64,000 bases of DNA from Torreya grandis (taxonomy: Eukaryota > Streptophyta > Pinopsida > Cupressales > Taxaceae), in contig JARHVA010001737.1 of the NCBI GenBank assembly GCA_037957365.1, positions 1,567,001-1,631,000 of the forward strand. Direction: 5' to 3'. The notes beneath the pieces are model-generated. The model did no database searches and was not told the DNA's origin. It saw nothing but the letters and a program-made list of their open reading frames with translations. The first letter of the stretch is position 1. Each line of letters opens with the position of its first letter. The position numbers and the translations under genes are program-made. Positions 58,427 through 64,000 of this stretch are shown piece after piece.

Positions 58427-59389
58427 CTAGCTATGCCAATATATTAAGTCCTCCCTCTTTCCATTAGCATAAATATAATCCAAACTTATGTATTGTAGTG
58501 ATAGAAAATTTAGCTCATGAAATGTATTATGTCTAATCACTTTGTTAATGTTGTATAGATTAGCATTGATTAGTCCCAAAGTTTTGCTAAAGCTTATTAC
58601 TCTTTGCCACTTGGGTTATCCTATAGCTCTAGTTCTCTAAATAATATGTAGGAAACTATAGAGAGACTGGAATTCATCATGCATCTTGTCACATATGTCT
58701 ATGGGTGCCTCAATCTTGGTTTGTGATTCTAATATCTTGTTTTCTTATTTCAAGCCAAAGACTATTTGCTTGATTACACCACCTATGGACTCTACAATTG
58801 AGATTAGGTCTTCTTTGATTTCATCATGTTCTCTGGGCTTTGTTTTTATATTTTTAGTCAATTAAAAGAGTTCCTCTTCCTTGTGAAATTCAATCACTTT
58901 AGGTCATCTTGAAATTTTCCTTATAATTATCCTATTTACCTTATTAGTGGTCTCCTCAAATTCTAAAAAGACCCATGGATCCTCAATCATGACCAAATTA
59001 TGACTTGAAAAATTATAAATTTGGAGTCATTACATCCATGGTTGTGTTAAATTGTCTCAATAGAGGAAGAGAACTCATGGGACAAAGGAGTAGGGGAGTA
59101 TATGCTGAATTGAGGTGGAGACATAAGGATTGAAGGGTCTAAAGAAGAGGATGAATTGGGAGGTATGGAAAGTGGAGAAGTGGGAAATGGGGTACTGACC
59201 ATCTTCTCTCCTAAGGGCCTGATTTAATATGGGCTCATTTTTATATACTGGATTGCATTAGGTGAGTTTTTTTATAATTTTCATAACAATGGATGAAGCT
59301 AAAGTATATGTAGGCATATATATAGTCAATTGTGTTGAAACATGCTTTTGTAATGGTTGAGTGGCAAAAAATGATCAAGAAACCAAATA

Positions 59390-59623
59390 TTAAAACCTTA
59401 GGGTTTGAAAAATGGAAGTGGTTGGTAAATAATGAGAGGTTTGTGTAATGGAAACCTTTGTTGGTGTAATGGGGGATTGCCTAATAGAGGTGAGAACATG
59501 TGTTGTACTAATATCAAGGGTAACAATTGAAGTATCCATAGGGATAGTGGAAGTAGTAGAGGTGTCTACCATGCTTTCTATAACACTTGGAACAAGGCCC
59601 ATGTTTAAAACATTCATTGGCAC
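59390..59623 (-). pseudogene. Repeat copy B protein, Thr/Ser-rich segment
   Basis: 77 open codons (MNVLNMGLVPSVIESMVDT, TTSTIPMDTSIV, SIRQSPITPTK), the counterpart of 15367-15714 in copy A. Function unknown. Confidence 0.55.
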
Positions 59624-59628
59624 ACTTG

Positions 59629-60130
59629 GAGAAATATAGACATAAACGATACTAAAACTAATTAGCTTAGGAACTGTAGATAAAGGAGCCTTTTGTTGAG
59701 CTCAATTTTCATATCTTATATTGTTTCTTCCTCTTAATTTTATCTAGAGGGGATTTCTTCTATGTCTAAGGAATAAGGTAAGTTCAAATACCCATGAAAT
59801 TCTATTGTAGGTTATAGACTATCCTCTATGATAATTGGTGGGCTTGTGAAGTGGTAGGAGGAGTTTGTATAGCTTGAGGGAGAAATATAGACATAAAAAA
59901 AAATAGAACTAATTAGCTTAGGAACTGTAGATAAAGGAGCCTTTTGTTAAGCTCACTTTTCATATCTTATATTGTTTCTTCCTCTTAATTTTCTCTAGAG
60001 GGGATTTCTTCTGTGTCCAAGGAATAAGGTAAGTTCAAAGACCCATGAAATTATGCTGTAGGTTATAGACTATCCTCTATGATAATTGATGGGCTTGTGA
60101 AGTGGTAGGAGGAGTTTGTATATCTTGAGG
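59629..60130. repeat. 251-bp tandem duplication inside repeat copy B
   Basis: GAGAAATATAGACATAAA starts at 59629 and again at 59880, and about 250 bp follow in each with few differences. Copy A has a single unit. Confidence 0.93.
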
Positions 60131-62485
60131 GACCATGTGAGGCCTAATTATAGTGTGTATTGTTGGAGGAAGAGGCTACTGATTTGTAACCTTTGGAGGA
60201 GGGAACCCTTGCAGTATCCTTATTTTCATTTTCTCATCAATTTCCTTTGGGGACTATTCCTTAACATACTCTTCTATTTTATCTTCCAAAATTCCTTCAT
60301 ATTGAATCATTTGGCCATCTTGCATTATTTTTTACATTTCCATACCAATCCTTAGCATTAAGGAATATTCTATCACAATCCTGCCTATAATGATGATAAC
60401 CATCTTTGACTCTTCCTTAAAGATTGTATAAATTATTATCAATTTTCCCCTTAGGGTCCCAACATGTAAATTCTTTAACTTGTGATTTTAAGGATGATCT
60501 ATGGTTTAAAAACTTATGCAATTTAGACCATTACTTAAATGAATTCTTGCATGTCTTAAGTGGAATTTTATAAAATATGCCTAGTTTGGCCCTCTTGCAT
60601 TCCTTGTCTATGCAACGAGTCAATTGGAAAAAATATCTTATTCGATGGATTTGTCTGGAACATACCTTGGAAAAATTAGGGGTGCCACTATGGGCTCTTC
60701 TGTTCTTATTTCTGCATGGTCTAGGTAAATCTAGTAGTCACCATATGTCTTCAAATAACTTTTTATTTCCTTAGATAATTGTGGCATATGTTTGAAATTG
60801 ATAGCTTCATATACTTTTGGATAGAAGTGGTTAGATATATTTTGTATATTATTTTTAAATTTATGAATGTGAATAATGTCAAAATTATCAAAAATATTTT
60901 AAAATTCTTAAGTTACCATCCTATTCAACTTGGAAGTCTTATTGTGGCATGCATAACATTCAATAAATAATACAACATATAAAAATTACCCTTTTATCTA
61001 ACCTAATTGTATTGATACAATAGGTTGAAGCTAATTATTTATCCTAGGGTAAAGATTCTCTTATCATCCAAAATCATAGACAATAGGGACATTTGGATTT
61101 CATTCACATTTAAAATGGATTTAATTCCAAATAATCTTTTCATTAAAGTCATACCAATTCTTACCCTTGGTCTGAATTGGGAAATAGGAATAAAGCTCAC
61201 CATTTATTTTTTAGACAATATTAATAGGGTTAGCTACATAATTCTGTAATGCATCTGTGACATCATTGATCTCAAACCATTTTGTGGCAACTTCTTGATT
61301 GTAAATGACAATTGGCTAGGAAAATTCATAATATTTTTCAAGTCCTACACCTTCTATAGTTGCAACTACAACTTGAATCTTAGGTGTGTGCAGTGTATCT
61401 CTTATATGCATTCCCCAAGTGAATAAATTAAAAAGGACATCTATGTAAGAAAATGACTTTGATTTGGATATACCATTATGTAATCTCTCCACTCAGATGT
61501 CTGGGAGGTCGTCAATGTTATCCCATTAAACTAGAGGTAAGTTGTCCTCATCACTATATTATTCAGTTTATTTGAAATTATCATAAATAGATGAATAATG
61601 GGAAAATTGTCCATGAAGAGCTCTTGAATCAAAATCTATATCTCTGTATTCTTGGTTGGTTCTATAGGAGAAACAATATGGAGTTTGGTCTATTGTTTCC
61701 ATTGTAATTTCTGTTTAGCTTAGATAATATTTTTTTAAAAAGAGCTAAAGGAAACATAGAGCTTTAAATATTCAATTATTTAAATTATTTGATTGCAAAT
61801 GATGTTGAGATTGAATTAGGACCTAGTCAATTGTACTACTAAGCATCGATCCCAAAGATGTAATTGCTAATTTTTGAGACTTAATTGTTCCTCAATGGTC
61901 TATGACATCTATATTTCTATTTGAATTTTATTTATGGATTTTACTTTCATAAGAAATTTATTTGACATGTGTTAATTTATTATGAAATTTTACAATCTTA
62001 ATCATCCTTCCTATATTCATTGGCACCCAAAATATCAGTATTGAGGTATTTGTGTCTTGTCCTCATCATTATAAGTGACATGATGTGAACTACCAAAATT
62101 AAACTCAATATATTTTATGTGTACTCATTGATGACAATACTTAAGAGGGACACATGGATTCATGTCACTTTGTCATAGTGCCTTATTCATGTTCTTACTG
62201 ATCTTGAACCCAAAGAGTGCATGAAAGTGCAAAATTAAGACACTTGACATGATCATACAAAGTCACGTTGTCTTAATGTTTTGATTTAAGATGTATTGAA
62301 CTAGAGTATACATTAATATGAGATTAAGACACATCACATCATTTCACAAAGTTTCATTATCACAAATATTTGTTACTTAATAATTTGCATTAGGATGCAC
62401 GACATTGAGAAAATGGACACATGGAAAAATCAGGCATAGTCATACTGGGTATAGTATTTGGTGTCCAGACCTTTGAAATATGTAT

Positions 62486-64000
62486 TGATATGGGTTTTAT
62501 GAACACCCAAATAATATTACAAGGTGACCTTTAATGTTTTAGGATTGATGAAAAGTATTCACTCTAAGGCATGAGTTTTAGGGTATTGGGTTTCGTAAAT
62601 AACTTGTGGGTGGAATAACGATGAGTGAGGCAGTTTATTTACCATGGATGGGTCGACTATGGATGAATATAAATATACTTGATATGGGTGGATTGATTAT
62701 GGTTCTCATTTAAGGTGGGTAGGTCCTGAAAATAAATTAAAAAAGGAGGGAAAGGTAAGGTAGGAAAGGAGGCTTGTAGACCACACTAGATGAAACCTTT
62801 CAAGACTAATACTTAAACTATAGGTTAGACAATAAATCATAGACCAATATTTATTGCAGGCTATTGTAGCACACCAATAATTAAGCATAGTTAGGAGTCA
62901 AAGGAAAAAAAAATACAATATAATTAAACACATGAAACAAAAGGATGCTGCATTTGTTAGACTATAATAATATATCTACAAGGGGGATTATGATTTATGG
63001 GCAAAAGGTATTCAGATCAACTATAGCTTAATATGAACAACAATATATAAAAGAGATAAATTTAGATAAGCTATAACTTAATATGAACATAAATATATAA
63101 AAGAGATAACTAATACATAATCAAAAGACTAAGAAACCAAAATGACAAAGCTTATTACACAATCCACAAGTTGGAGAAGAATCAACATTTGCACATCAAA
63201 AATAAAATTGTAAAACTTATTAAAATTTCCTATATATCTTAACAGCCAAAATTATCCCCCTTTTGGGACTGAGAGGATACATGTATAAATAGCTTGGGAT
63301 GGGCAATGCCTCATATCTCAAGAGAAGTCTAAAAATACATTTACAAAAATAGGATTTACATACAAATATCATGCAAAGGATGCATGTACTGTAGTCAGCC
63401 TAGAATAAAATTTTATAGCTAAAAATACAATATATACATGTAATGTAAATTTGGAACCAAAGTTATGACTTAACAAAACATGCAAGTACATAGTTATATC
63501 TACCAAGGTAATTATGTGGCATTGCTAGCTGAAAAAGATGATACAATGACAGTTAGAGGAACTGAAGTAACCACTATTGTTCCTTAGAGAATCAAGATGA
63601 GCCCACTTTAAATTTTCATGACTATAAATCCTAAAAATTGGAAACCCTGAGATGATGTGGTAACATTAATAGTTGGTTATGTGCTTGGCACTAAGCCTAA
63701 AACTATTTCTTTTACCTTGAGTTATTCAAATAATGTGTGTGATGCTATGAATACTTGATTAATGATGTCAAAATTGAGTAAGGAAAGCTTGAAGGGTTTG
63801 ATGGTCTTATCCATCAACCTTGTATGTTCAACTTTTGAGCTCTTGAATTCCTTTCCCAGAGCCTCATCTCTTGTTACCCTATCCTTGGAAAAAATTACCA
63901 ATTGAATTATTTCATCATTGGTCATATATATTATGCCTTCAACTTCCTCCTTTAATTTTTTGTATTTATTTGGAGGAGGATCTCAAAATTTGGCCTATCG
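62486..64000 (-). mobile_element. Unclassified repeat family, copy C (diverged, cut by the window end)
   Basis: Starts TGATATGGGTTTTATGAACACC directly after copy B. It shares the start, the block around ACCAATATTTATTGCAGGCTA, the TATAAATAGC box, and the landmark ATTATCCCCC with copies A and B, but at clearly lower identity. It may be an independent copy or a diverged terminal repeat of copy B. Confidence 0.5.
63722..63960 (-). pseudogene. Repeat copy C protein fragment
   Basis: The minus strand reads KKLKEEVEGIIYMTNDEIIQ, then LVIFSKDRVTRDEALGKEFK and a Phe/Ile-rich end at 63722. The charged, helical composition is that of a coiled-coil segment. Function unknown. The upstream part lies outside the window. 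Confidence 0.4.

Larger units (their letters stand above)
56664..62485 (-). mobile_element. Unclassified repeat family, copy B
   Basis: Starts TGATGTGGGTTTTATGCACACC and ends near CCTTTGAAATATGTAT at 62485. It is collinear over 5.8 kb with copy A, without the LINE. Minus-strand protein segments are conserved with copy A at 58232-58426, 59390-59623 and 60560-60900. It follows the gag of gypsy A directly, so it inserted into or next to that element. Confidence 0.7.

Overview
This window looks like nuclear DNA of a large-genome land plant, probably a seed plant; a gymnosperm is plausible but not shown. The reasons are AT-rich sequence, plant-type Ty1/copia and Ty3/gypsy elements primed by initiator tRNA-Met, a plant LINE whose ORF1 has a DUF4283-like region and whose ORF2 ends in RNase H, GT-AG introns, and almost no host genes. 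I see no bacterial genes, operons, CRISPR arrays, rRNA or tRNA genes. Nearly everything is nested, decayed mobile DNA. The elements are dated relative to one another by which one interrupts which.

Layout: 1-2050 holds the 5' end of one conserved host gene on the minus strand (first coding exon 1379-1479). 2051-6825 is AT-rich intergenic sequence with a fold-back (MITE-like) element at 3350-3818. 6831-12377 is a structurally complete but mutated copia element (minus strand) with two LTRs, a TTACC target-site duplication, PBS and polypurine tract. 12492-24096 is one copy (copy A) of an unclassified repeat that carries a degenerate minus-strand protein gene. A full-length LINE (17466-23380, 15-bp target duplication) interrupts it. 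24944-27427 is a second copia element whose short fragments alternate, in order, with fragments of a gypsy integrase region; this is the strangest structure in the window.

27632-56640 is an old gypsy element (gypsy A, minus strand). It is split by a 4.4-kb solo-LTR-like insertion (29327-33723) and by an 18.5-kb gypsy element (gypsy B, 37068-55598, target duplication ATTAC). Without gypsy B, the gag and protease parts of gypsy A rejoin in frame. Gypsy B has a complete 2.67-kb right LTR, but its left LTR is swollen to 11 kb. That LTR holds a T-rich tandem duplication, tandem exon-like modules, a pectinesterase pseudogene, and long palindromes. 56664-62485 is copy B of the unclassified repeat, followed directly by a more diverged copy C that runs off the window.

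No element looks competent. Premature stops are mostly of the kind produced by C-to-T change (Trp, Gln and Arg codons turned into stops), as expected of methylated, silenced repeats. The best candidates for something undescribed are the A/B/C repeat family with its conserved unknown protein, and the interleaved copia/gypsy chimera, which may be real or an assembly artefact.
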